Assembly (NCBI RefSeq): GCF_001620265.1
Contig: NZ_CP012661.1
Location: forward strand, 186,001 to 250,000
Source: Frigidibacter mobilis
GTDB lineage: Bacteria > Pseudomonadota > Alphaproteobacteria > Rhodobacterales > Rhodobacteraceae
Direction: 5' to 3'
Length of the DNA stretch: 64,000 bases
Made by a program: the position numbers and the translations under genes. Positions 51,371 through 60,338 of this stretch are shown piece by piece. Under the pieces are notes generated by a model that had not been told where the DNA came from, ran no database searches, and saw nothing but the letters and a program-made list of their open reading frames with translations. The first letter of the stretch is position 1; each line of letters begins with the position of its first letter.

Positions 51371-51909
51371 TCAGGCGATCCGCGCCTCGATCCCGTATTC
51401 ACGGCCCAGCAGGATCAGCTCGTCCCACAGCGACAGCGCAAAGCCGCGCAGCACCGCAAGCTCGAACGCCTCCGGCCCGGTGCGGGCAAGGGTGATGCCG
51501 ATATGCCCGAACAGGGTCTGCGCCGCCGCGCCCTCGGGCAGCAGCGCCAGGTTCACCGCCGTGCCCTTGGCCAGCAGATCGGCCGCGCGGGGGCCGGCCA
51601 GCGACAGCCGCACCCGGCCATGTGTCTGGTCCGACAGCGCAAACCCCGGCGCGAGCGCCGCCTGTGCCTCGGCCAGCGAACCCGCGCCCACACCCACGAT
51701 CAGCCATTGGCCGGGGCCGATCTCGCGCAGTGGGCAGGGCCCGGCGCCATAGGCCACCAGCGGCGCGGCGTCAGTGCCGGGGCGGGCCAGCGCCTGCCAC
51801 AGCCTGTCCTCGGCGGGGCGGCGAGCGTCACGCCAATGCCCGGCGCGCCGAAATGGCCGGTGGCGGCAGAGGCAAGGGCGGGGCGGGCGGTCAGCACGGT
51901 ATCAGGCAT
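51371..51909 (-). pseudogene. soxG: Sarcosine oxidase/N-methylglutamate dehydrogenase gamma subunit, single frameshift
   Basis: The C-terminal part (VAYGAGPCPLREIGPGQWLIVGVGAGSLAEAQAALAPG...GIEARIA) is in one frame and the N-terminus (MPDTVLTARPALASAATGHFGAPGIGVTLAA) in another. The break is in the G4 run at 51814-51817, where one missing base explains it; the repaired length is 179 aa. The start overlaps the soxA stop by 8 bp. It completes the heterotetramer. In the N-methylglutamate pathway this subunit is called MgdD. Confidence 0.78.
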
Positions 51910-54812
51910 GAAGTCTCTCATTCGTTGGGTCGATGAAGACCGGCGATGTCAGGCGGGCGGGAATGGCGGCGTCGTTCAGCCCGTCCCAGACCACCACCTC
52001 CTCGCCATGCCGCCGGCTGCCGCCCGCGACCAGCGCAAGGGCGATGGAATGGCCCAGATGCGGCGAATGCGTTGTCGAGGTGAGGTATCCCTGATCGTTC
52101 TCCAGGCTCGCCGCCGCGCCCTTGGCCAGCACATGCGAGCCGGTGCGCAACGGCGTCGCAGGGTCCAGCGGCACCACGCCCACCAGCTGCGGGCGGGCGG
52201 GATCGGTCAGCCCCTCGCGCGCCAGCAGATGCTTGCCGATGAAATCAGGCTTCACCGCGGACACCATCTTGCCCATCCCCAGATCGGCGGGAACCACGGT
52301 GCCGTTGATCTCGGCATGCGTCACATGGCCCTTCTCGATGCGCAGCACCGCCAGCGCCTCGGTGCCATAGGCGCAAATCCCCTCGGGCGCGCCTGCCGCC
52401 ATGATCGCCTCCGCCACCGTTGCGCCATAGCCTGCGGGCACGGCCAGTTCATAGGCCAGCTCGCCCGAGAACGAGATGCGGAACAGCCGACCCATAATCC
52501 CGCCCTTCAGGGGCACCTCGCGCGCGGCCATGAAGGGGAAGGCCTCGTTCGACAGGTCGGTCTCCATGATCCGCTGCAGGATCTGCCGCGCCATCGGACC
52601 GGCAACCGCCATCTGCGCCCATTGGTCGGTGGCCGAGGCGATCCGCACATCGAGATCGGGCCACAGCGCCTGTGCGCAGAACTCCAGATGCGTCATCACC
52701 CCCGCGGCCAGCGCGGTGGTGGTGGTCATGTAGAAATGGTCCTCGGCCAGGCGGCTGGTGGTGCCATCGTCATAGATGAACCCGTCCTCGCGCAGCATCA
52801 GCCCATAGCGGGCGCGGCCCACCTGCAGCTTGGCGAAGCCGTTGCAATAGATGCGATTCAGGAACTCTGCGGCATCGGCCCCGAAGATCTCTATCTTGCC
52901 AAGGGTGGAGACATCGCACAGCCCGGCGGCGCGGCGGACGGTCAGCACCTCGCGGTCCACCGACTGCCGCCAGCCGGTCTCGCCGGGGCGCGGGAACCAG
53001 GCGGAGCGATACCAGAGCCCGGTTTCCACGAACTCGGCGCCGAGGCCCTGGGCCCAGCCGTGCAGGGGCGACAGGCGGGTCGGCTGGAAGTCATGCCCGC
53101 GCGCGGTGCCGGCGAGAGCGCCAAAGCTGACGGGGTGTAGAAGGGGCGGAAGGTGGTCAGGCCGACCTCGGCAATCGGGATGCCGCGGGCCTTGGCGAGG
53201 ATGGCGGCGGCGTTGATGTTGCCCAGCTTGCCCTGGTCGGTCGCCATGCCGCTGGTGGTATAGCGCTTGGCAAGCTCGGCATCGGCATAGCCCTCTGCGG
53301 CGGCGAGGGTCAGGTCCTTGGCGTGGACATCATTTTGATAATCCACGAACTTCTTGCCCCTGGTCTTGCCAAGCGCCCCAAGCGGGGCCTGGGTAACGGC
53401 ATCTTCCGGCGCAGGGCCGAAGGCCGGTTCCGCGCGCAGGCCGATCCGCGCCAGCGCCGCGGCGGCGCGGGCGGCGCCATCGCCAAGGCAGGCGGCGTGG
53501 CCGGGCAGGCCGCGGCGGCGCCGGCGATCAGTAGACCCTCCTGTTCCACCGGCGCCAGAAAGGCCTGCCGCGCGTCGGACCAGACCGGCCGCGCGCCGCG
53601 ATGGCAGGCAAGGTGGATTACCGGGCTGAACCCGCCCGACATGGCGATGGCATCCGCCTCGATCCGCGAGCCGCCCTCGATCTGCAAGCCTTTCAAGGAC
53701 TTGCCACCGATGGCCCTGCCGGGGATGCCGCGGATCACCGGGGCCTTGCCTTGCCATGTGGGCCCGTCGCCAAGGCTGACCAGCGCCGCAATCTCCAGCC
53801 CAAGTGCCTCCATCTGCGCGGCGAGGGTGAAGCCGGCAACGCCTTGGGTCAGGATCGCGGTGCGTTGGCCGGGTGCGACGGCCTGCCGGTGCAGGTAGCT
53901 GGCGGTGGCGGAGGCAGTCATGACGCCCGGAATGTCATTGCCGGCAAAGACCAGCGGGCGTTCCTCGGCGCCGGTTGCCAGCACCGCCTGCCGGGCGCAG
54001 ATGCGCCAGAGCCTTTCGACGGGGGCGTCGGGGGAGGGGGTGGCGAGATGCTTCTGCACGCGCTCCACGGCACCGAAGACGTTGCCGTCATACCAGCCGA
54101 AGACGGTGGTGCGCGGCAGAAGGCGCACGCCGAGGGCGGAAAGTTCTGAAAGGATTTCAGCAAGTTGCGGCCATGTGGCGGGCGCGGACAGCAACCCGCC
54201 GCCAAGCTCCATCCCCTCATCGGCCAGCACCACAGAGGCCCCGGCACGGGCGGCGGTCAGTGCGGCGGCAAGGCCCGCTGCACCGGCGCCGATGACCAGC
54301 AGGTCACAATGCGCCCAGGTTTTCTCATAGCGATCAGGGTCTTGCAGGGTGGTGGCGCGGCCGAGACCGGCGGCGCGGCGGATGATGGGTTCATAGACCT
54401 TTTCCCAGAACGAGGCGGGCCACATGAAGGTCTTGTAGTAGAAACCGGCGCCGAGGAAGCGGGAGAGGAGGCCGTTCAGGGCGCCGATATCGTGGGTCAG
54501 GCTGGGCCAGCGGTTCTGGCTGTGCGCTTCAAGTCCTTGATAAATCTCAACCATCGGCGCGCGGGTGTTGGGTTCGGTGCGGCCGCCCTGGCCGAGGGTC
54601 ATCAGGGCGTTGGGCTCTGCCGAACCCGCTGTCACCACTCCGCGCGGGCGGTGGTATTTGAAGCTGCGGGCCATCAGCCGCTGGCCGTTCGCCAGCAGGG
54701 CCGAGGCGAGCGTGTCGCCGGGATGACCTGCCAAAGGCTTGCCATCAAAAGAAAATTCGAGGCTGCGCGAGCGGTCGAGGCGGCCGCCGGTGGGGAGGCG
54801 GTGGCTGGTCAT
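51902..54812 (-). pseudogene. soxA: Sarcosine oxidase/N-methylglutamate dehydrogenase alpha subunit, two frameshifts
   Basis: The large subunit in three frame pieces. The N-terminal part has a 2Fe-2S-like domain (FDGKPLAGHPGDTLASALLANGQRLMARSFKYHRPRGVV) and a dinucleotide site (LLVIGAGAAGLAAALTAARAGASVVL). Then comes PEDAVTQAPLGALGKTRGKKFVDYQNDVHAKDLTLAAAEGY. The C-terminal GcvT-like half contains DVSTLGKIEIFGADAAEFLNRIYCN. The frame changes at about 53510 and in the G4 run at 53132-53135; adding one base at each gives 970 aa, the normal size. ATG overlaps the soxD stop. Alternative name MgdC. Probably intact in the organism. Confidence 0.85.
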
Positions 54813-55072
54813 GGGCGGTCTCCGGCTGCATCTGCGACCGAATGCACGGCATGGGTGGCGGTGTTGCGGTGCACCACCAGCCACCGGCGGCAGCCGCCGG
54901 AATGGTGCCAGTGTTCGGCATAGTCTCCGCGCGGATTTTCCCGAAGATAAACATAGGCTTGCCACTCATCCGTCGACGCGTCGGCGGCCGGGCGGGGCAG
55001 GGCGGCGCCGCGAACCGTGAACTCTTCCTTGGGGCGTGGGCCGCAATGGGGGCAGGGGATCAGGCTGGCCAT
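54809..55072 (-). CDS. soxD: Sarcosine oxidase/N-methylglutamate dehydrogenase delta subunit
   Basis: 87 aa, zinc-binding small subunit: N-terminal CPHCGPRPKEEFTVRG, WQAYVYLRENPRGDYAEHWHHSGGCRRWLVVHRNTATH. SoxD uses three Cys and one His for zinc, consistent with CPHC and HHSGGC here. AGAGGA precedes the start and the stop overlaps the soxA start. Alternative name MgdB. Between it and soxB lies a 70-bp gap carrying a motif shared with the HpaB promoter. Confidence 0.9.
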   Translation of the reverse strand: MASLIPCPHCGPRPKEEFTVRGAALPRPAADASTDEWQAYVYLRENPRGDYAEHWHHSGGCRRWLVVHRNTATHAVHSVADAAGDRP

Positions 55073-55089
55073 GATGTCCTCTGGTTTCG

Positions 55090-55132
55090 ATACAGAACCC
55101 GTATGGAAACCGTATGGTTTTCATACATATGA
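55090..55132 (-). promoter_or_regulatory. Shared motif upstream of soxD (matches HpaB promoter)
   Basis: Read on the minus strand: ATATGTATGA, then CCATACGGTTTCC, then ATACGGGTTCTGTAT (55104-55090), about 18-60 bp before the soxD start. The last 15 bases are identical to 41360-41374, and TATGTATGA also recurs there. The two parts are 11 bp further apart here, one helical turn. This suggests an internal promoter or operator between soxB and soxD. Confidence 0.6.
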
Positions 55133-55142
55133 ATTTCTCTGG

Positions 55143-56387
55143 TCAGTGCAGGTTGGGCTGCGCGCCCTGACCCTTCTCGTCGATCAGATGGCCGCGCGCG
55201 AACCTGTCGAGCCGGAAGGCCCGTGCCACCTTGTGCGGGGCATCCGTGGCAATCAGATGCGCGAAGCACAGGCCCGAGGCCGGGGTGGCCTTGAAGCCGC
55301 CATAGCACCAGCCGGCATTGAGGTAGAGGTTGGGCAGGTGGGTCTTGTCGATGATCGGCGAGCCGTCCATCGACATGTCCATCACCCCGGCCCAGGCGCG
55401 CAGCACCCGCACCCGGGACAGCGCCGGGATCATCGCCACGCCCGCCTCGGCCACATGCTCGATATTCGCCAGGTTGCCGCGCTGGGCGTAGCTGTTGTAG
55501 CCCTCGATATCGCCGCCGAAGACGAGGCCGCCCTTGTCGGATTGCGACAGGTAGAAATGGCCGGCGCCGAAGGTGACGACGGTGTCGATGAAGGGCTTCA
55601 GTCCCTCGGAGACATAGGCTTGCAGGGCATGGGTCTCGATCGGCAGGGTGATGCCGGCCATCGCGGCGGTGACGCCGGAATGGCCCGCGGTGGCCAGCGC
55701 GAGGCGCTTGCAGCGGATGGTGCCGCGCGAGGTTTCGACCTCGGTCACATGGCCGTTCTGCTGGCGGATCGCCGTGACCTCGCAATGCGGGATGATGTCC
55801 ACCCCGCGCTGGCTGGCGCCGCGGGCATAGCCCCATGCGACGGCATCATGGCGCACGGTGCCGCCGCGACGCTGGCGGATCGCGCCCTTGATCGGGAAGC
55901 GGGCATTGTCGAAGTCGAGGAAGGGCAGGATCTTGCGCACCGCCTCGCGGTCCAGCATCTCGGCATCCACCCCGTGCAGGCGCATGGCATTGCCGCGGCG
56001 GCGGTAAGCGTCGCGCTGCGCATCGGAGTGGAAGAGGTTGACCACACCGCGCTGGCTGACCATCGCGTTGAAGTTGAAATCCTGTTCCAGCCCTTCCCAC
56101 AGCTTCATCGACAGCTCGTAGAACGGGTTGTTGCCGGGCAGCAGGTAGTTGGAGCGGATGATGGTGGTGTTGCGGCCGATATTGCCCGAGCCGACATAGC
56201 CCTTTTCCAGCACCGCGACATTGGTGATGCCGAATTCCCTGGCGAGGTAATAGGCGGTCGCAAGCCCGTGGCCGCCGCCGCCGACGATGACCACGTCATA
56301 CTCGGGCTTCGGGTCCGGGCTGCGCCAGGCGGGGGCGACCTTGCCGGTGAGGCCGTTCACAAGCACGGACAGGGCGGAATAGCGCAT
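55143..56387 (-). CDS. soxB: Sarcosine oxidase/N-methylglutamate dehydrogenase beta subunit
   Basis: 414 aa, the flavoprotein subunit: FAD motif DVVIVGGGGHGLATAYYLAREFG, NIGRNTTIIRSNYLLPGN, GGTVRHDAVAWGYARGA (region of the covalently bound flavin) and the C-terminal GWCYGGFKATPASG. It oxidises an N-methyl amino acid and passes the C1 unit to folate. With mgsABC and gmaS nearby, the substrate is more likely N-methylglutamate (MgdA) than sarcosine, but the families cannot be told apart by eye. First gene of the minus-strand operon, divergent from the GlxA-type regulator. Confidence 0.88.
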   Translation of the reverse strand: MRYSALSVLVNGLTGKVAPAWRSPDPKPEYDVVIVGGGGHGLATAYYLAREFGITNVAVLEKGYVGSGNIGRNTTIIRSNYLLPGNNPFYELSMKLWEGLEQDFNFNAMVSQRGVVNLFHSDAQRDAYRRRGNAMRLHGVDAEMLDREAVRKILPFLDFDNARFPIKGAIRQRRGGTVRHDAVAWGYARGASQRGVDIIPHCEVTAIRQQNGHVTEVETSRGTIRCKRLALATAGHSGVTAAMAGITLPIETHALQAYVSEGLKPFIDTVVTFGAGHFYLSQSDKGGLVFGGDIEGYNSYAQRGNLANIEHVAEAGVAMIPALSRVRVLRAWAGVMDMSMDGSPIIDKTHLPNLYLNAGWCYGGFKATPASGLCFAHLIATDAPHKVARAFRLDRFARGHLIDEKGQGAQPNLH

Positions 56388-56478
56388 GGGGCGGTCCTTC
56401 GCTGCGGTTGCGCCATCCTTGCGCTGCGGCTGCAGCGCGGGATTGCAAAAATGGGACTTTTCGTGTCATCAATAGGAC

Positions 56479-57462
56479 ATGAACGGAGACAGGGATCAGA
56501 GCGGCGTGCAGGAGATCGGCTTCGTGCTGATCCCGGGCTTTGCGCTGATGTCCTATGCCTCGGCCACCGAGCCGCTGCGTGCGGCGAACCAGCTGGCGGG
56601 GCGCGAGATCTACCGGGTGCGGGCCTTTGCGCCGGGGGGGCGGGGGGTGGCCTCGTCGGGGGCCGCGATCCCGGCGGAGGCTTTGCCAGAGCGGGGGGCC
56701 GGGCTGCATACGGTGTTTGTCTGCGCCGGGGGCGGGCCGGCGGAGTGGGACTGGCCCGAGGTGGCGGCCTGCCTGCGGATGCTGGGGCGCGCGGGTGTGC
56801 GGTTGGGCGGGATTTCCGGCGGGGCCTGGTTGCTGGCGGCGGCGGGGCTGCTGGAGCGACAGGGTTTCACGATCCACTGGGAGCACGCGCCGGCGCTGGT
56901 GGAGGCGATGCCGCATCTGCGGCCCGCGCAGGCAAGGTTCGTGATCGACGGGCCGCGGATCACCTGCGGCGGTGGGGTGGCGCCCTTGGACATGATGCAC
57001 GCGCTGATCGCCGAGCGGATGGGGGCGGGCTTTGCGCGGCGGGTCAGCGACTGGTTCCTGCATGCCGCGGTGGCGGGCGGGGCCGGGCCGCAGCGGGGGG
57101 CGCTGGCGGAGAGATATGGCACGCATCATCCGGGGTTGCTGGCGGTGCTGGAACAGATGGAGGCGGCGCCCGAGCAGCCCCTGGGCCGCGCGGCGCTGGC
57201 GCGGCTGGCAGGGGTCAGCCCGCGGCATCTGGACCGGCTGTTCGCGGCGCAACTGGGGCTGAGCTTGCGGGCGCAATACCTGCGGATGCGGCTCGATCAT
57301 GCGCAGCGGCTGCTGGTGCAAAGCCCGATGTCGCTGGCGGAGATTGCCTTTGCGACGGGGTTTTCGAGCGCGAGCCATTTTTCGAGGGCGTGGCGGGGGC
57401 GGTTCGGGAAGACGCCGGGGGAGATGCGGGCGGAGGGGCGGGTGGCGGTTCAGGTTGGTTGA
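56479..57462 (+). CDS. GlxA-family AraC-type regulator
   Basis: 327 aa: an N-terminal DJ-1/PfpI-like domain (IGFVLIPGFALMSYASATEPLRAAN to about 175, with GISGGAWLLAAAGLLE where amidotransferases have their nucleophile region but no Cys here), then an AraC double HTH (LARLAGVSPRHLDRLFAAQLGLSLRAQYLRMRLDHAQRLLVQSPMSLAEIAFATGFSSASHFSRAWRGRFG). This architecture includes GbdR-type regulators of glycine betaine and methylated amines. It diverges from soxB, the likely target, across 91 bp. Confidence 0.87.
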   Translation: MNGDRDQSGVQEIGFVLIPGFALMSYASATEPLRAANQLAGREIYRVRAFAPGGRGVASSGAAIPAEALPERGAGLHTVFVCAGGGPAEWDWPEVAACLRMLGRAGVRLGGISGGAWLLAAAGLLERQGFTIHWEHAPALVEAMPHLRPAQARFVIDGPRITCGGGVAPLDMMHALIAERMGAGFARRVSDWFLHAAVAGGAGPQRGALAERYGTHHPGLLAVLEQMEAAPEQPLGRAALARLAGVSPRHLDRLFAAQLGLSLRAQYLRMRLDHAQRLLVQSPMSLAEIAFATGFSSASHFSRAWRGRFGKTPGEMRAEGRVAVQVG

Positions 57463-57469
57463 ACGACGG

Positions 57470-57684
57470 GTTCGGGCGGAAGAGGGCGAGGCATTGCCTC
57501 GCCCCCGCCCGTGCGGGACCGTTCTCCCGGAGCGGGTGGCGGCGAGAGACCGGTTGAGGCCAGCGCCCGACCTGGCGGGCGAGAAGTGCCCGCCAGAGGT
57601 GGGGCGGGCGCTGGCCGGGCCCTTTGGGGGCCCGGCCGGGTAGGAGGAAACGGAGGTGAGTGGCGAAGGCGATGGCCTTCGCCA
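57470..57684. repeat. Dispersed structured intergenic repeat, copy 3 (inverted)
   Basis: The reverse complement of the element at 41105-41319, same length (215 bp). It begins GTTCGGGCGG, has the GCGAGGCATTGCCTCGC hairpin, the outer stem GGCCAGCGCCCG (57558-57569) / CGGGCGCTGGCC (57605-57616) and ends TGGCGAAGGCGATGGCC. It follows the GlxA-type regulator in a gap of about 525 bp. Confidence 0.8.
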
Positions 57685-57720
57685 AGGAGATCGGGGCGGG
57701 GAGGGTGAGGGAATCTTCTT

Positions 57721-57877
57721 GCCCGGAACAAGGCGCTTTAGCGCCGCCGGGCAGCGCCCGTCCGCCCCCTCGGGCGGGCGCTCCGCGACACCTGCGCCTA
57801 GAAATTCGGTGGGAGGGGCCGCACCATAAAGTGCCTAGAAGGGCGTTGCTCGCCCACCCGGCAGACGGGCGCTGCCC
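57721..57877. repeat. Second structured element, relative of the dispersed repeat
   Basis: A perfect 14-bp inverted repeat GGGCAGCGCCCGTC (57749-57762) / GACGGGCGCTGCCC (57864-57877) encloses about 100 bases. Just before it is a smaller nested hairpin (GCCCGG...GGCGC-TTTA-GCGCC...CCGGGC, 57721-57752). The CAGCGCCCG core in the outer stem matches the neighbouring repeat, suggesting a diverged relative. No coding signal is evident between 57463 and 57988. Confidence 0.6.
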
Positions 57878-57988
57878 TCCGTTCGTTCAGTACACCGCTC
57901 CCGCGCGCGCGTATCTTTCCTTGGAGGGACGTTTCCTTTACTCATGGGGCAACGGCGCCGGATGGCGCGCAGCAGAGGATGCCCGCCC

Positions 57989-58645
57989 GTGGATACGGAC
58001 CCCAAGCGCCCGGCGCCGCTGAACCAGGACCCCCATGCGCTGCGCGAGCCGCGCGAGAACCGGCTGGAGCTGGCGATCGGGCATGAGGTGCGCACCTTCC
58101 GCAAGAAGCTGGGCATCACCGTGACCGATCTTGCCAGCGCGACGGGCCTGTCGCTGGGGATGCTGTCGAAGATCGAGAACGGCAATATCTCGCCCTCGCT
58201 CAGCACGTTGCAGGCGCTGTCCAGGGGGCTGGGCGTGCCGATGACCGCCTTCTTCCGCGGCTTCGAGGAACCGCGCAACGCCATGTTCGTGAAGGCCGGA
58301 GAGGGGGTGGAGCTGGAGCGGCGGGGCACGCGCGCCGGGCACCAGTACAACCTCTTGGGCCATATCGACAACAATTCGTCGGGGGTGGTGGTGGAGCCCT
58401 ATTTCATCACGCTGTCGGACAATGCCGACGTGTTCCCCACCTTCCAGCATGAGGGGATGGAGTTCCTCTACATGCTGGAGGGCGAGGTGGTGTACCGGCA
58501 CGGCGACAAGCTGTTTCACATGCAGCCGGGGGACAGCCTGTTCTTCGATGCCGATGCCCCGCACGGGCCGGAGGAACTGGTGAGCCTGCCGGCGCGCTAC
58601 CTGTCGATCATCAGCTATCCGCAGCCGAATACCGAGCGGCGCTAG
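57989..58645 (+). CDS. XRE-family regulator with C-terminal cupin domain
   Basis: An HTH (LAIGHEVRTFRKKLGITVTDLASATGLSLGMLSKIENGNISPSLSTLQALSRGLGVPMTAFF) followed by a cupin sensor (FQHEGMEFLYMLEGEVVYRHGDKLFHMQPGDSLFFDADAPHGPEEL). 218 aa from the GTG at 57989, which has GAGGA upstream; an in-frame ATG at 57944 is the alternative. This regulator type is common in roseobacters beside glutamate-synthase-like gene clusters. It lies 92 bp upstream of mgsA, with an AT-rich motif between that also occurs upstream of the DUF1989-GcvT gene. Confidence 0.87.
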   Translation: MDTDPKRPAPLNQDPHALREPRENRLELAIGHEVRTFRKKLGITVTDLASATGLSLGMLSKIENGNISPSLSTLQALSRGLGVPMTAFFRGFEEPRNAMFVKAGEGVELERRGTRAGHQYNLLGHIDNNSSGVVVEPYFITLSDNADVFPTFQHEGMEFLYMLEGEVVYRHGDKLFHMQPGDSLFFDADAPHGPEELVSLPARYLSIISYPQPNTERR

Positions 58646-58658
58646 GCTTGCTTTAAGA

Positions 58659-58673
58659 GAAATATTTATTCTT
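58659..58673. promoter_or_regulatory. GAAAT-N4-ATTCTT element upstream of mgsA
   Basis: GAAATATTTATTCTT lies in the 92-bp AT-rich gap before mgsA. It matches 48878-48892 in both half-sites and spacing. With the preceding A it forms AGAA-N7-TTCT, an inverted repeat that would suit a dimeric HTH protein such as the adjacent XRE-cupin regulator. Confidence 0.5.
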
Positions 58674-58737
58674 CAGGATTGATGCTGCGGTTGCGGCATG
58701 CTACGGCTGGACTCACCACGCGAAGGAGGGTCATGCC

Positions 58738-59631
58738 ATGTGCGGGATTGTCGGGCTGTTTCTGAAGGACAGGGCGCTGGAGCCGCAGCTGGGCGCGCTT
58801 CTGTCCGGGATGCTGGTCACCATGACCGACCGCGGGCCGGACAGCGCCGGGATTGCCATCTACGGCACGCCGGCCGAGGGCCGCGCCAAGATCACCGTGC
58901 AGTCGCCGGAGCCGGATGCGGTGTTCCCGGGGCTGCAGGCGGCGCTGGCCGAAGCCTCGGGCGGCAGCGCCGAGGTGGCGGTGAAAAGCACCCATGCGGT
59001 GATTTCGCTCGACGCGGGCAAGGTTGCGGCGGTGCGCGCGGCGCTGGCGGCGATGCCCGCCGTGCGGGTGATGGGTGTCGGCGAGGCGGTGGAGATCTTC
59101 AAGGAGGTCGGGCTGCCCAAGGACGTGATCGCAAGGTTCGAGATCGCCGGGATGCCCGGCAGCCACGGCATCGGCCATACCCGCATGGCGACCGAAAGCG
59201 CCGTCACCACGATGGGTGCGCATCCGTTCTCGACCGGGGCGGATCAGTGCCTTGTGCACAACGGCTCCTTGTCCAACCACAACGGGCTGCGCCGGGTGCT
59301 GCGCCAGAAGGGCATGAGTTTCGAAACCGAGAATGACACCGAGGTCGCCGCCGCCTACCTGACTGCCGAGATGGCCGGCGGCAAGAACCTCGGGCAGGCG
59401 CTGGAGGGCGCGCTGGAGGATCTGGACGGCTTCTTCACCTTCGTCGTCGGCACCAAGTCGGGCTTTGGCGTCGTGCGCGACCCGATTGCCTGCAAGCCTG
59501 CGGTGATGGCCGAGACCGACCAGTATGTCGCCTTCGGCAGCGAATACCGCGCCCTTGCCAACCTGCCCGGCATCGAGACCGCCCGCGTCTGGGAGCCCGA
59601 GCCCGCCACCGTCTATTTCTGGGAGCATTGA
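58738..59631 (+). CDS. mgsA: Class II glutamine-amidotransferase-like subunit of N-methylglutamate synthase
   Basis: 297 aa. An Ntn amidotransferase domain with nucleophile Cys2 (MCGIVGLF), TDRGPDSAG, GHTRMATES, HNGSLSNHNGLR and ENDTEVAA. A roughly 100-residue insertion (about 40-140) separates the first two motifs, as in the short GltB1-like proteins rather than full glutamate synthase. In the pathway the three Mgs subunits turn gamma-glutamylmethylamide plus 2-oxoglutarate into N-methylglutamate plus glutamate. Two bases separate it from mgsB. Confidence 0.87.
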   Translation: MCGIVGLFLKDRALEPQLGALLSGMLVTMTDRGPDSAGIAIYGTPAEGRAKITVQSPEPDAVFPGLQAALAEASGGSAEVAVKSTHAVISLDAGKVAAVRAALAAMPAVRVMGVGEAVEIFKEVGLPKDVIARFEIAGMPGSHGIGHTRMATESAVTTMGAHPFSTGADQCLVHNGSLSNHNGLRRVLRQKGMSFETENDTEVAAAYLTAEMAGGKNLGQALEGALEDLDGFFTFVVGTKSGFGVVRDPIACKPAVMAETDQYVAFGSEYRALANLPGIETARVWEPEPATVYFWEH

Positions 59632-59633
59632 GA

Positions 59634-60323
59634 ATGCCGGTCATCGACCTTGCCACAACCCCCCTGCGCGAGCTGAACCAGGCGCTGCACGATGCCGCTA
59701 CCCCCGGCCATAACGACACCGAGTTCGAGGTACTGAACCCCAAGGGCGCCCATGCCGTTGCGGTGGGCGTCGCGGCCCCGGTCGACATTCAGGTGAAGGG
59801 ATCGGTCGGCTATTACTGCGGCGGCATGAACGAGGCCGCCAGCATCACCGTGCACGGATCGGCCGGGCCCGGCGTCGCCGAGAACATGATGAGCGGAACC
59901 GTCGTCATCAAGGGCGATGCCAGCCAGTATGCGGGCGCCACCGGGCGCGGCGGGTTGCTGGTCATCGAAGGCAATGCCGCCTCGCGCTGCGGCATTTCCA
60001 TGAAGGGCATCAACATCGTGGTGCGCGGCAATATCGGCCACATGTCGGCCTTCATGGCGCAATCGGGCAACCTTGTGGTGCTTGGCGATGCAGGCGAGGC
60101 GCTGGGCGATTCGCTCTACGAGGCGCGGCTGTTCGTGCGCGGCGCGGTGAAAAGCCTTGGCGCCGATTGCGTTGCGAAAGAGATGCGGCCCGAACACCTG
60201 CAGCTGCTGGAGAGCCTGCTGGCCGAAGCCGGGATCACCGATGTGAAGCCGCAGGAATTCACCCGCTATGGCTCTGCCCGCACGCTCTACAATTTCAACA
60301 TCGACAATGCCGACGCGTATTGA
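59634..60323 (+). CDS. mgsB: GXGXG-domain subunit of N-methylglutamate synthase
   Basis: 229 aa, a right-handed beta-helix like the C-terminal domain of glutamate synthase: GSVGYYCGGMNEAASITVHGSAGPGVAENMMSGTVVIKGDASQYAGATGRGGLLVIEGNAASRCGISMKG. It serves as scaffold between MgsA and MgsC. I took the ATG at 59634; a TTG two codons earlier is possible. Confidence 0.88.
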   Translation: MPVIDLATTPLRELNQALHDAATPGHNDTEFEVLNPKGAHAVAVGVAAPVDIQVKGSVGYYCGGMNEAASITVHGSAGPGVAENMMSGTVVIKGDASQYAGATGRGGLLVIEGNAASRCGISMKGINIVVRGNIGHMSAFMAQSGNLVVLGDAGEALGDSLYEARLFVRGAVKSLGADCVAKEMRPEHLQLLESLLAEAGITDVKPQEFTRYGSARTLYNFNIDNADAY

Positions 60324-60338
60324 GCGGGGAGCCACCAG

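Noticed and set aside
57463..57988. A transposon or insertion sequence at the inverted repeat copy
   Set aside because: No transposase-like frame, no flanking target duplication that I can see, and the hairpins are internal rather than terminal.
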